Shown piece after piece: positions 1 through 9,685 of a DNA stretch of 21,657 bases; position 1 is the stretch's first letter; every line of letters begins with the position of its first letter. The translations under genes and the position numbers were made by a program. The notes beneath the pieces are model-generated. The model worked only from the letters and a program-made list of their open reading frames with translations. It ran no database searches and was not told the origin of the DNA. Origin of the DNA: DATAAM01 sp036260075. GTDB lineage: Bacteria; Actinomycetota; Acidimicrobiia; Acidimicrobiales; JAHWLA01. The stretch spans positions 1 through 21,657 of the forward strand of contig DATAAM010000075.1 of the NCBI GenBank assembly GCA_036260075.1, given 5' to 3'.

Positions 1-408
1 CTGCGGTTCACGCCCAGCGGGCAGGCCACGGCCCAGTTCGGCCTGGCCGTCAACCGCCGCTGGCAGAACCGCCAGAGCGGGGAGTGGGAGGAGGCGGTGT
101 CGTTCTTCGATGTCGTCTGCTGGCGGGAGATGGCCGAGAACGTGAGCGAGTCGCTGGGCCGGGGCTCGCGGGTCATCGTCACCGGCCGCCTCGAGCAGCG
201 GTCGTGGGAGACCCAGGAGGGCGAGAAGCGCTCGAAGATCGAGGTCGTGGCCGACGAGGTCGGCCCCAGCCTGCGCTGGGCCACCGCCACGGTGACCAAG
301 AACGAGCGGCGCGGCCCCGGCGACGGCGGCGGCGCGCCGGCGGGCGCGGCAGCGGCCCGGTCGGTGCCCAACGATGCGCCTTCCGGCTACGACGAGGAGC
401 CCTTCTGA
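1..408 (+). CDS. ssb: Single-stranded DNA-binding protein (5' truncated by window edge)
   Basis: The reading frame is open from base 1, so the N-terminal part of the OB fold lies outside the window. The visible part has typical bacterial SSB features: the TAQFGLAVNR strand, then SFFDVVCWREMAENV, then GSRVIVTGRLEQRSWE. A low-complexity Gly/Ala/Pro linker follows, and the protein ends in the acidic tip YDEEPF, the tail that recruits replication and repair partners in this family. SSB binds single-stranded DNA during replication, recombination and repair. The stop TGA overlaps the rpsR ATG by one base (TGATG), so the two are probably translationally coupled. The order ssb-rpsR-rplI-dnaB is the conserved bacterial arrangement; rpsF would be expected just upstream. 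Confidence 0.95.
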   Translation: MRFTPSGQATAQFGLAVNRRWQNRQSGEWEEAVSFFDVVCWREMAENVSESLGRGSRVIVTGRLEQRSWETQEGEKRSKIEVVADEVGPSLRWATATVTKNERRGPGDGGGAPAGAAAARSVPNDAPSGYDEEPF

Positions 409-863
409 TGGCACGAGGCAACGACCGCGAGCGCAAGCGCGCCCCCAAGGACGACCGCCGGCGCGGCGGCAAGAAGAAGGTGTGCATCTTCTGCAAGGAG
501 CACATGGACTGGGTCGACTACAAGGACGTCAACCTGCTGCGCCGGTTCATGTCCGACCGGGGCAAGATCCGGGCCCGCCGGGTCACGGGCAACTGCGCCC
601 AGCACCAGCGCGACGTGGCCACAGCGATCAAGCTCAGCCGCGAGCTGGCACTGCTGCCGTACCTGACGCGGACCACCACCGAGCGGGGCGGCGGCCGCGG
701 GCCGCGTCCGCCGCGGGGCGAGCCCCGCGGGGCGGCCGTGGTCGAGGACGAGCTGCCCGAGGAGCTGCTCGACGAGGAAGCAGTCGACGAGGAGCTCGAC
801 GTCGAGGTGGACGTGGAGGCGGGCATCGAGGAGGCGCCCGCCGACGAGGAGGTCGAGGTCTGA
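408..863 (+). CDS. rpsR: 30S ribosomal protein S18 with long acidic C-terminal extension
   Basis: S18 is a small-subunit protein of the ribosomal platform that pairs with S6. Residues about 1-87 are a normal S18: a basic N-terminus, CIFC at 26-29, DYKDVNLLRRFMSDRGKIRARRVTG, then CAQH at 63-66. The two cysteines plus Cys63 and His66 fit the zinc-binding (C+) form. The product is 151 residues, while most bacterial S18 proteins are about 75-90. The extra part is a Gly/Arg/Pro hinge (about 92-108) and then a tail (111-151) in which about half the residues are Asp or Glu and none is basic. The ATG overlaps the ssb stop and the stop overlaps the rplI ATG, which fixes both ends. The tail is in frame with normal codon use, so it is not an obvious sequencing artefact. 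Confidence 0.95.
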   Translation: MARGNDRERKRAPKDDRRRGGKKKVCIFCKEHMDWVDYKDVNLLRRFMSDRGKIRARRVTGNCAQHQRDVATAIKLSRELALLPYLTRTTTERGGGRGPRPPRGEPRGAAVVEDELPEELLDEEAVDEELDVEVDVEAGIEEAPADEEVEV

Positions 864-1312
864 TGCGGGTCGTTCTCCGCTCCGACGTCGAAGGCTTGGG
901 CAAGAAGGGCGACATCCTCGACGTGGCCGACGGCTACGCCCGCAACTTCCTCATCCCGAAGGGGCGGGCGATCAAGGCCACGCCCGGCGTGCAGGCCCAG
1001 GCCGACGCCATGCGCCGCTCCCGCGACCTGAAGGACGCCAAGGACCGGGAGTCGGCGGAGACGGTGGCCCGCACGCTGGTGCCCATGGTCATCCGCATCG
1101 AGGCCCGGGCCGGCACCGAGGGCAGGCTCTTCGGGTCGGTCACCGCCGCCGACGTCATCGAGGCCGTGCAGCAGCAGGCGGGCGTGGAGCTCGACCGGCG
1201 GAGGCTGCACCTCGACGAGCCCATCAAGTCGGTCGGAACCCACCACGTGCCCGTGAAGCTGCACGCCGACGTGCAGTTCCCGGTCACCGTCGAGGTCGTC
1301 CCCGGCGCCTGA
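863..1312 (+). CDS. rplI: 50S ribosomal protein L9
   Basis: This 149-residue protein has the usual L9 length and layout. The N-terminal rRNA-binding domain (MRVVLRSDVEGLGKKGDILDV, then GYARNFLIPKGRAIKAT) is followed by a charged connecting helix (about 45-75) and a C-terminal domain with GRLFGSVTAADV near residue 90. L9 binds 23S rRNA near the L1 stalk and affects reading-frame maintenance. The start codon overlaps the rpsR stop in TGATG. It is the last ribosomal gene of the cluster; a strong inverted repeat follows the stop, and dnaB begins about 165 bases later, probably from its own promoter. Confidence 0.96.
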   Translation: MRVVLRSDVEGLGKKGDILDVADGYARNFLIPKGRAIKATPGVQAQADAMRRSRDLKDAKDRESAETVARTLVPMVIRIEARAGTEGRLFGSVTAADVIEAVQQQAGVELDRRRLHLDEPIKSVGTHHVPVKLHADVQFPVTVEVVPGA

Positions 1313-1316
1313 CCCC

Positions 1317-1366
1317 GTTCTCGCGACGGAACTGCGCCCTCGGGTGCGCACTTCCGTCGCGAGAAC
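1317..1366. terminator. Perfect 15-bp inverted repeat after rplI (terminator-like)
   Basis: GTTCTCGCGACGGAA at 1317-1331 is perfectly complementary to TTCCGTCGCGAGAAC at 1352-1366, with a 20-nt loop that can itself pair partly. It lies 4 bases after the rplI stop and has no T-tract, which is common for terminators in high-GC actinobacteria. It probably ends the ssb-rpsR-rplI message. It may also be a copy of a dispersed genomic palindrome. Confidence 0.7.
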
Positions 1367-1466
1367 GTAACTGTCACACCCCGACGTCATCCTCAGGGGT
1401 GTGCACAACTTCCCCGTAAATCCCCAAGGTCGTCCTCTTCATCCGCACAGGCCGTCCGCGCTTCAG

Positions 1467-1472
1467 TAGGTG
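1467..1472 (+). promoter_or_regulatory. -10-like box TAGGTG upstream of dnaB
   Basis: TAGGTG ends 6 nt before the ATG at 1479, the same geometry as the boxes at 4339, 16134, 18339 and 18838. This suggests a leaderless dnaB transcript starting at or very near the ATG and argues against the in-frame GTG at 1470, which would lie inside the box. The AGTAGG run could instead be read as a weak ribosome-binding site for the same ATG. No convincing -35 box was seen. Confidence 0.45.
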
Positions 1473-1478
1473 TCGCTG

Positions 1479-2840
<1,362 letters not shown>

Positions 2841-2897
2841 GGCGGTGGGGCGCGCCCGCCGAGGCGGCAGCTGGTCCGCGCCCGGCCGGAGGCAGCG

Positions 2898-3575
2898 CTA
2901 GCGGTCGGGGTCGTCCCAGGGCTTGCGAGCCCGGGCCGGCTCGCTGCCCGCGCCGGGCCACAGGGGCCGGTCGGCCGCGTGCCAGGGACGGGGCTCTGCC
3001 TTGGCGAGCACGGCGCGGGCCCGTCCGGCCAGGACGCGCCGCGAGCGTTGCGGCGGCAGCAGGTCGGCCCGCCCGCCGTCGACGAGCTCCTTCACGGCCC
3101 GGCACACCCGCAGCAGCGGCAGGCCGAGGTGGTCGGCCAGCGCGGGCGGCGTGACGGCCCCGCCTGCGAGGGCGGCCACCACGTCCCAGGCGTCGCCGCT
3201 CAGGTGCACCGCCTCGCCGCACGCCCGGAGGCGGACCACGAGGCCCAGGGACGGGACCACCTGGGAGATCTCCTCCCATTCGGCCACCAGCTCGTCGGCG
3301 GCGGCGAGGACGTCGGCCACGGGGGCGCCGTCGTCGGCCGGCTCGCCCACCGTCTCGTCGAACTCGAACTCGCCGTTGCCGAGGCGCAGGAGCTCGGCCA
3401 CCGCAACTGCCGCATCGGCACCGACCACGCGGCCCCCGACGAAGCGCACGGTGGCCACGTGCTCGTGCCCCCGCGCCCGCACGACGCCGCTCTTGCCAGT
3501 GAGCGAGAGGAACTGGAGCAGCGTGCGCGGCCGCACGTCCACCAACGTGCCGGACAAGGGGGCGGAGCCGCGCAT
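2898..3575 (-). CDS. DUF4388 domain protein
   Basis: This 225-residue soluble protein begins with a clear DUF4388 domain: SGTLVDVRPRTLLQFLSLTGKSGVVRAR (8-35), VRFVGGRVVGADA (43-55), then ELLRLGNGEFEFDE (61-74). DUF4388 (PATAN-like) domains are common in regulatory proteins, often linked to two-component systems and gliding or polarity control; the ligand or partner is generally unknown. A helical middle follows, then a winged-helix-like stretch (about 122-172, with PPALADHLGLPLLRVCRAVKELVDGG) and a basic, disordered C-terminus. The start ATG has GAAGG nearby. It diverges from the response regulator at 3677 across about 100 bases, which suggests a shared control region and possibly a functional pair. 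It converges with dnaB, leaving about 57 bases between stops. Confidence 0.82.
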   Translation of the reverse strand: MRGSAPLSGTLVDVRPRTLLQFLSLTGKSGVVRARGHEHVATVRFVGGRVVGADAAVAVAELLRLGNGEFEFDETVGEPADDGAPVADVLAAADELVAEWEEISQVVPSLGLVVRLRACGEAVHLSGDAWDVVAALAGGAVTPPALADHLGLPLLRVCRAVKELVDGGRADLLPPQRSRRVLAGRARAVLAKAEPRPWHAADRPLWPGAGSEPARARKPWDDPDR

Positions 3576-3676
3576 ACCAGCACCTTCGGTCGAAGCGACG
3601 ACCGCGTTGAGGCCGCAAAATGCCCGGTTCGGACACCGGGCTCATCTGCCGGCCCCTGTGCGCCGAAAGAGCGGAC

Positions 3677-4051
3677 ATGGCACGCGTGCTCGTCGTCGAC
3701 GACAACCCGGTCGCTCGCAGCGTGGCGGCCGTGGCCTTGGAGACGGCCGGGCTGGAGGTGGACGAGGCCTGCGACGGCCAAGAGGCGATCGAGTGGCTCG
3801 AGCGCGATCCCCCCGACGCCGTGGTGCTGGACATCATGATGCCCAGGCTCTCCGGCCACGACGTCCTGGCCCAGCGCCGCTCCCGGCACCTGGCGCCCGA
3901 CACCGCCGTCGTCATGCTGTCGTGCAAGGCCGAAGACCCCGACGTCACGCGGGCGTTCGAGGCAGGGGCGGCCGACTACGTCACCAAGCCCTTCGACCCC
4001 GACGACCTGGTGCGCTCGGTGCGGGCCGCGCTCTACCGCCGCAGGCACTGA
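3677..4051 (+). CDS. Single-domain response regulator (CheY-like receiver)
   Basis: The 124-residue product is a complete receiver domain with no output domain: acidic pair Asp8-Asp9, phospho-acceptor Asp52 in VVLDIMMP, Ser82 in VMLSCKAED, and Lys104 in DYVTKPFDPDDL. It would accept a phosphoryl group from a histidine kinase and signal by protein contact. No kinase is in the window. The start at 3677 (MARVLVVDD) was chosen because the receiver fold begins exactly there; the frame is open back to an ATG at 3620, which would add 19 unrelated residues. It diverges from the DUF4388 gene and is followed by a damaged duplicate of its own 3' end. Confidence 0.93.
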   Translation: MARVLVVDDNPVARSVAAVALETAGLEVDEACDGQEAIEWLERDPPDAVVLDIMMPRLSGHDVLAQRRSRHLAPDTAVVMLSCKAEDPDVTRAFEAGAADYVTKPFDPDDLVRSVRAALYRRRH

Positions 4052-4070
4052 ACGGGGGAGGTCGGCGGGT

Positions 4071-4158
4071 GGCCGACGACGTCACCAAGCCCTTCGACCC
4101 CGACGACCTGGTGCGCTCGCGCTCTACCGCCGCCGCCACTGAACGGGGGGAGGTCGGC
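4071..4158 (+). pseudogene. Decayed tandem copy of the response regulator 3' end
   Basis: Bases 4071-4158 repeat 3970-4066, which encodes the last 27 or so codons, the stop, and about 15 bases beyond. Both contain GTCACCAAGCCCTTCGACCC and the following GACGACCTGGTGCGCTCG at an offset of exactly 101. The copy has one substitution near its start (T3977 to G4078), lacks 10 bases (GTGCGGGCCG after GCGCTCG), has an altered AGG to CGC triplet before the stop region, and has one extra G in the trailing G-run. The 10-base loss shifts the frame, so it cannot make the same C-terminus. The rest of 4052-4351 holds no gene that I can support; a GGGGG/CCCCC hairpin lies at 4215-4230. Confidence 0.9.
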
Positions 4159-4338
4159 AGGGGCGAGGGTCGAGAGAAGGGGCCGTCCCGACGGGAACTG
4201 CCGAGCCGGTTGGAGGGGGTCCCGGCCCCCGCCCGTGCCGTTGCGGAGGCTGCTGGCTGGCTCCGCACCACAACCGTCGGCCCCCACCTCCGGCCACTTG
4301 AGGCGAAATCTCACGCAGAGTGGCAATTGATGGCCCGG

Positions 4339-4344
4339 TAGGCT
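4339..4344 (+). promoter_or_regulatory. -10-like box TAGGCT before small membrane protein
   Basis: TAGGCT matches TANNNT and ends 7 nt before the GTG at 4352, consistent with a leaderless transcript. No ribosome-binding site is visible between the box and the start, and this supports the GTG start. Confidence 0.5.
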
Positions 4345-4351
4345 CGCCGTC

Positions 4352-4558
4352 GTGTTCCTCGGCGAGGATCTCCTGGCGTACCTGGTGCTGGCGCTCGGCG
4401 GCGCCCTGTTCGTGGGGAGCACGCTGGCTGTCGTGCGGCCGCCGACGCGGCCCCGGGAAGGCGAGCTCGAACGTGCGCCGTTGGGCCGCAGCCTGGCGAT
4501 GGCGGGCATCGGGCTGGTGGCCGCCGTGTGGGCCTTCGCCTCGTTGCTCGCGGGCTGA
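4352..4558 (+). CDS. Small two-helix membrane protein, function unknown
   Basis: This 68-residue protein has two hydrophobic helices, about 6-28 (LLAYLVLALGGALFVGSTLAV) and about 46-66 (SLAMAGIGLVAAVWAFASLL). They are separated by a short loop rich in Pro, Arg and Glu (about 29-44). The loop is the most charged part. I do not recognise a named family. It is supported as a gene by its two clean helices, the -10-like box just upstream of the GTG start, and a strong hairpin terminator 11 bases after the stop. It stands alone as a transcription unit between the response regulator remnant and the converging HExxH gene. Confidence 0.7.
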   Translation: MFLGEDLLAYLVLALGGALFVGSTLAVVRPPTRPREGELERAPLGRSLAMAGIGLVAAVWAFASLLAG

Positions 4559-4568
4559 CGGCGGGGCG

Positions 4569-4600
4569 GGGCCTCCTCCGTCCCCCGAAGGAGGAGGCCC
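4569..4600. terminator. Hairpin terminator with 11-bp perfect stem
   Basis: GGGCCTCCTCC (4569-4579) pairs perfectly with GGAGGAGGCCC (4590-4600) around a 10-nt loop. It lies 11 bases after the stop of the small membrane protein. The following 4601-4792 has no gene that I can support; a weaker TGGCCC/GGGCCA hairpin at 4702-4717 could end the gene coming from the opposite direction. Confidence 0.75.
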
Positions 4601-4792
4601 GTCACCCGAGTCTGCGGCGATACAGCACGCGCCCCGGGACCGCCCTGCGGTCGTCCATCGTGCGTCGTCGCGATCGAGTTGAACAGAGCCATTCCTCCGG
4701 ATGGCCCAGTCGGGCCAGGCGATTCGCGCCGACGGCGCGCGTCCGGGGCTGACCGGCGGGGTCGTCGCGGGCCGGGTCAGGACGGCCGCTGC

Positions 4793-5950
4793 TCAGACGC
4801 AGGAGGTGAACTCGACGGGGTTGGTGTCGAAGGCGACGGTGACGCCACCCACCTCGTTGGCCCACGCCCGCAGGCCGTCCCGCAGCTCCCGGGCGTCGCG
4901 TTCGGACTCCATGCGCACCGTGGCCCGGAAGCACAGCCGCCCGCCCGCCTCCCACGACACGTAGCGGTCACCGTCCCAGCCGATGATCGCCCGCTGGAGG
5001 TCCTGCTGGTCGAGGGCGGCCTCGAGGATCAGGTACAGCCCGAACTCGCCCACCACCCCCCGGTCGAACACCTCGCCCCCGGCCGCCGGCTCGGCCACCA
5101 CGGCGAGCCCGTCGCCTTGGAGGTAGGCGGCCGGGTGCAGGATCTGCTCCGAGGTCTCCGGCGGGCGGCGGAACGCCTCGTCGACCCGTGCGTTGCCGCC
5201 CGCCTCCACCAGCTCCTCCACGAACCGGGGGCCGTAGACGTACGGGAAGGCGATCGACTGGAGCAGCACCGGGGGCACGTCGGAGAAATCGGGAGCGGGC
5301 CCGGCGTCCTCCGCCTCCCTGGCCTCGCGCCGCGACAGTGTGCCCACGTAGTCGCGCTCGATGCGCACGGCATCGCCCTCCACCAAGCCGTCGAAGGCGG
5401 TGCCCGCCTCGTCGTCTCGGTCGTCGAGGTCGTCGCGGTCGAGCTCGAAGTGCTGGTCCTGGAGGGCATGCGTCAGCTCGTGCACGAGGGTGGAGCGCAC
5501 GTTGGGCGTCAGGGCCGCCCCCCGCACCACCAGCTCGTCCTTCTCCGGGTCGTAGAAGCCCAGCACGGCGTCGCCCAGCAGCGACTCGATGGCCTTCTCC
5601 AGGTCGACGTCCTCCTCCAGCAGCTTCAGCGCTCGCAGCGTCTTCGTGGTCTTCTCCAGCTCCTCGCGGTCTGTCTCCTCGTCCTCCTGCAAGCGGGCGC
5701 GGAAGGCGGCGTCGTCGAGCAGCGTGGCTTTCACCGGCTGCTTGAACTGGAGCCCCCGGGCGCGAGCCACGAACTCCTGGAGCTCGGCCACCACGGCGTC
5801 GATGCGCTCCGGCGTCAGCGGCGCGGCCGTGGTCGTGGTGGTGGTTGTGGTCGTGAGCGCCGGCCCCTCGTCGGAGACGACCGAGGCGATCACGCCGCCG
5901 ACGAGGAGGACGGCCACGGCCGCCCACAGGAACCACAGGCGCGGGTGCAT
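4793..5950 (-). CDS. Membrane-anchored putative zinc metallopeptidase (HExxH)
   Basis: This 385-residue protein has one N-terminal membrane helix (about 5-25), a threonine run (about 33-41) and a Pro/Ala linker, so the rest should lie outside the membrane. The outer domain contains the zinc-protease signature HELTH (157-161) in STLVHELTHALQDQHFEL. About 30 residues later comes DGLVEGDAVRIE, where Glu191 is a plausible third zinc ligand as in gluzincins. Upstream GDAVLGFYDPEKDELVVRG resembles the strand before the active site in such proteins. The substrate is unknown. It starts 38 bases after clpB on the same strand with no terminator seen, so it may be co-transcribed and serve envelope protein quality control; that role is inference. 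The ending SCV and the internal LCF carry the only cysteines I noted. Confidence 0.78.
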   Translation of the reverse strand: MHPRLWFLWAAVAVLLVGGVIASVVSDEGPALTTTTTTTTTAAPLTPERIDAVVAELQEFVARARGLQFKQPVKATLLDDAAFRARLQEDEETDREELEKTTKTLRALKLLEEDVDLEKAIESLLGDAVLGFYDPEKDELVVRGAALTPNVRSTLVHELTHALQDQHFELDRDDLDDRDDEAGTAFDGLVEGDAVRIERDYVGTLSRREAREAEDAGPAPDFSDVPPVLLQSIAFPYVYGPRFVEELVEAGGNARVDEAFRRPPETSEQILHPAAYLQGDGLAVVAEPAAGGEVFDRGVVGEFGLYLILEAALDQQDLQRAIIGWDGDRYVSWEAGGRLCFRATVRMESERDARELRDGLRAWANEVGGVTVAFDTNPVEFTSCV

Positions 5951-5988
5951 CTCACCAGCCTGCCGTCATCGGCACAAGCGGCGGCGGC

Positions 5989-8475
<2,487 letters not shown>

Positions 8476-8499
8476 GTTCGCACCTCGTCAAGCAGAAAA

Positions 8500-8520
8500 C
8501 TTGACAGCAAGTGTAGCAAG
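8500..8520 (-). promoter_or_regulatory. HAIR-like HspR operator upstream of clpB
   Basis: On the minus strand the site reads CTTGCTA, 7 bases, TGTCAAG. This matches the known HspR inverted repeat (CTTGAGT-N7-ACTCAAG) at 9 of 14 half-site positions with exact spacing. A shorter perfect dyad, ACTTG-N4-CAAGT, overlaps it. It lies 24 bases before the clpB ATG, a good position for repression. The hspR gene is about 2 kb away on the same strand. Confidence 0.75.
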
Positions 8521-8543
8521 TTCGGTTCGGGGCCGAACGCGAC

Positions 8544-8575
8544 GAAGGGCCGGTACCCGTGGGTACCGGCCCTTC
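8544..8575 (-). terminator. Terminator of the LPRTG surface protein gene
   Basis: GAAGGGCCGGTACCC (8544-8558) and GGGTACCGGCCCTTC (8561-8575) form a perfect 15-bp stem with almost no loop. On the minus strand it begins 3 bases after the stop of the gene at 8579, and it separates that gene from the clpB promoter. Confidence 0.85.
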
Positions 8576-8578
8576 CTC

Positions 8579-9349
8579 CTAACGACGCAGTCGGCCCCCC
8601 CGCCGCAGCGCCGTCCCGAGCACGATGAGGCCGAGCGCTGCCGTCAGCAGGTCGGGCCCGTCGCCGCCCGTACGGGGCAGCGTCGAGGATCCGGCCGTGT
8701 CGACAGCAGCAGCGACCCGGGCCTGTTCGCCGCCCGGCGCCGGTCGGTCCAGGGTCACGCCCAGGACGACCGGTGCCACCGACGCCGGTGCTGCGGGAGC
8801 GCCGGCGAGGGGGACGGCCACAGGAACGGGCGGCTCCACCTTCGGGACTGTCCGGGGTGCGTCCGCGGGCGGCGTGGGGTCGACGCGCGGTGGCGTCTTG
8901 CCTGTGCCGCCGCCGCCGGTCGAGCCGCCGCCCGGAGGCGGGCTGCTCGACTGGGTGCGGCACCCGGTGTGCGCCGGATTGGTCCGGCCCACCCCGTGGT
9001 TGCGGTCGCACTCGTAGCCGGCGTTGTGGTCGCTGCCGTTCGACGCCTGCCCGCGAGGGTTCTTGTCGTCGGCATTGCCCACGCAGCCGGCGCACGGCTT
9101 GCCCGTCGCCTGGCCTGTCCCGTTCCCGTTGCCCGACGGCGAGCCGTCGCAGGTCTGGTCGTAGGCCCCGCGCTGGTTGGCACCGTGCCCGGAGTCGCTG
9201 TGGTGGGTCCCGTTGCAGGCCGCTGTCGCGTTCCCGCCGTGCTGGTCGGACGGGGCAGCCGAAGCGGCCGGCGCCAGGAGGGTCATTCCAAGGGCAGCTC
9301 CTGAAGCTACGAGAAGCACTCGACTGGTCAATGTGGTGAAGCTGGGCAC
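8579..9349 (-). CDS. Cell-wall-anchored Cys-rich surface protein (LPRTG)
   Basis: This 256-residue protein has a signal peptide (1-31, ending ASA), then a small Cys-rich domain (about 40-131; Cys45, 67, 86, 89, 114, 130) containing KPCAGCVGNADDKNP, GYECDRN and GVGRTNPAHTGC. A Pro/Gly/Ala linker follows, then the sorting signal LPRTG (224-228), a hydrophobic helix (about 232-248) and a basic tail (RRGGRLRR). A sortase would be expected to cut at LPRTG and fix the protein to the cell wall; no sortase is in the window. The Cys-rich core is shared with the gene at 9686. The GTG start at 9349 is chosen because GGGAG lies 7 nt upstream and the signal peptide begins there. The function of the Cys-rich domain is unknown. 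Confidence 0.85.
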   Translation of the reverse strand: MPSFTTLTSRVLLVASGAALGMTLLAPAASAAPSDQHGGNATAACNGTHHSDSGHGANQRGAYDQTCDGSPSGNGNGTGQATGKPCAGCVGNADDKNPRGQASNGSDHNAGYECDRNHGVGRTNPAHTGCRTQSSSPPPGGGSTGGGGTGKTPPRVDPTPPADAPRTVPKVEPPVPVAVPLAGAPAAPASVAPVVLGVTLDRPAPGGEQARVAAAVDTAGSSTLPRTGGDGPDLLTAALGLIVLGTALRRGGRLRR

Positions 9350-9633
9350 TTCATGGCTCCCGTCCGGTAGAGGGATCGCCCACAGTGGGCGACCCGTGCT
9401 GGGCGGGTCGGTCTCGCCATTTGCTCCCCGGGCGGCCTAGGCGACCGAGTGTCTCCGTGCTCCCTGGAGGGGAGCCGGTGAGGACCGTCCGGATCAGTGC
9501 ATCCCAGTCGGCGACCGCTTCCCCGTTCCGGAGCGGTTGGCAGCCGTCGACTCTTTACCTATCGGTAACCACTCAGAGTGGTTGAGAGAGAACTAGCTCG
9601 TCAACCCCGATGGGCGGTTCGTCCCCGGACGCG
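9350..9633 (-). promoter_or_regulatory. Structured leader/intergenic region before the LPRTG gene
   Basis: No gene is supported here. Reading toward the LPRTG gene, two adjacent inverted repeats occur: CGACCCG/CGGGTCG (9390-9410, 7-nt loop) and TCGCCCAC/GTGGGCGA (9376-9392, one-base centre). The second can be extended by three G-C pairs with a bulge, and then competes with the first for the bases at 9390-9395. The ribosome-binding site GGGAG follows directly. This may be an RNA control element, but it matched no riboswitch consensus that I could recall. Further upstream, CAACCACTCTGAGTGGTTACCG contains the dyad AACCACT/AGTGGTT near 9565-9582. Confidence 0.4.
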
Positions 9634-9663
9634 GAGACGGGGCCGGCGAACCGGCCCCGTCTC
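9634..9663 (-). terminator. Terminator of the LATTG surface protein gene
   Basis: GAGACGGGGCCGG (9634-9646) pairs perfectly with CCGGCCCCGTCTC (9651-9663) around the tetraloop CGAA. It starts about 22 bases after the stop of the gene at 9686 in the direction of transcription. There is no T-tract. Confidence 0.85.
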
Positions 9664-9685
9664 GTTCGACGACTGGATCGTCGGC

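Noticed and set aside
4061..4341. Small gene in the duplicated 3' end of the response regulator
   Set aside because: A GTG at 4069 opens a frame through the copy, but it lacks a ribosome-binding site, the 10-base loss scrambles the receiver sequence, and the downstream residues are low complexity.
8520..8538. GTTCGG/CCGAAC hairpin upstream of clpB
   Set aside because: The stem has only 6 bp and stands next to the HAIR site and a much stronger terminator; no separate role can be argued.
9376..9410. Cobalamin or c-di-AMP riboswitch
   Set aside because: A GCCCACTGTG string recalls the cobalamin box, but the other conserved parts are missing. No ydaO or GEMM core was found either.
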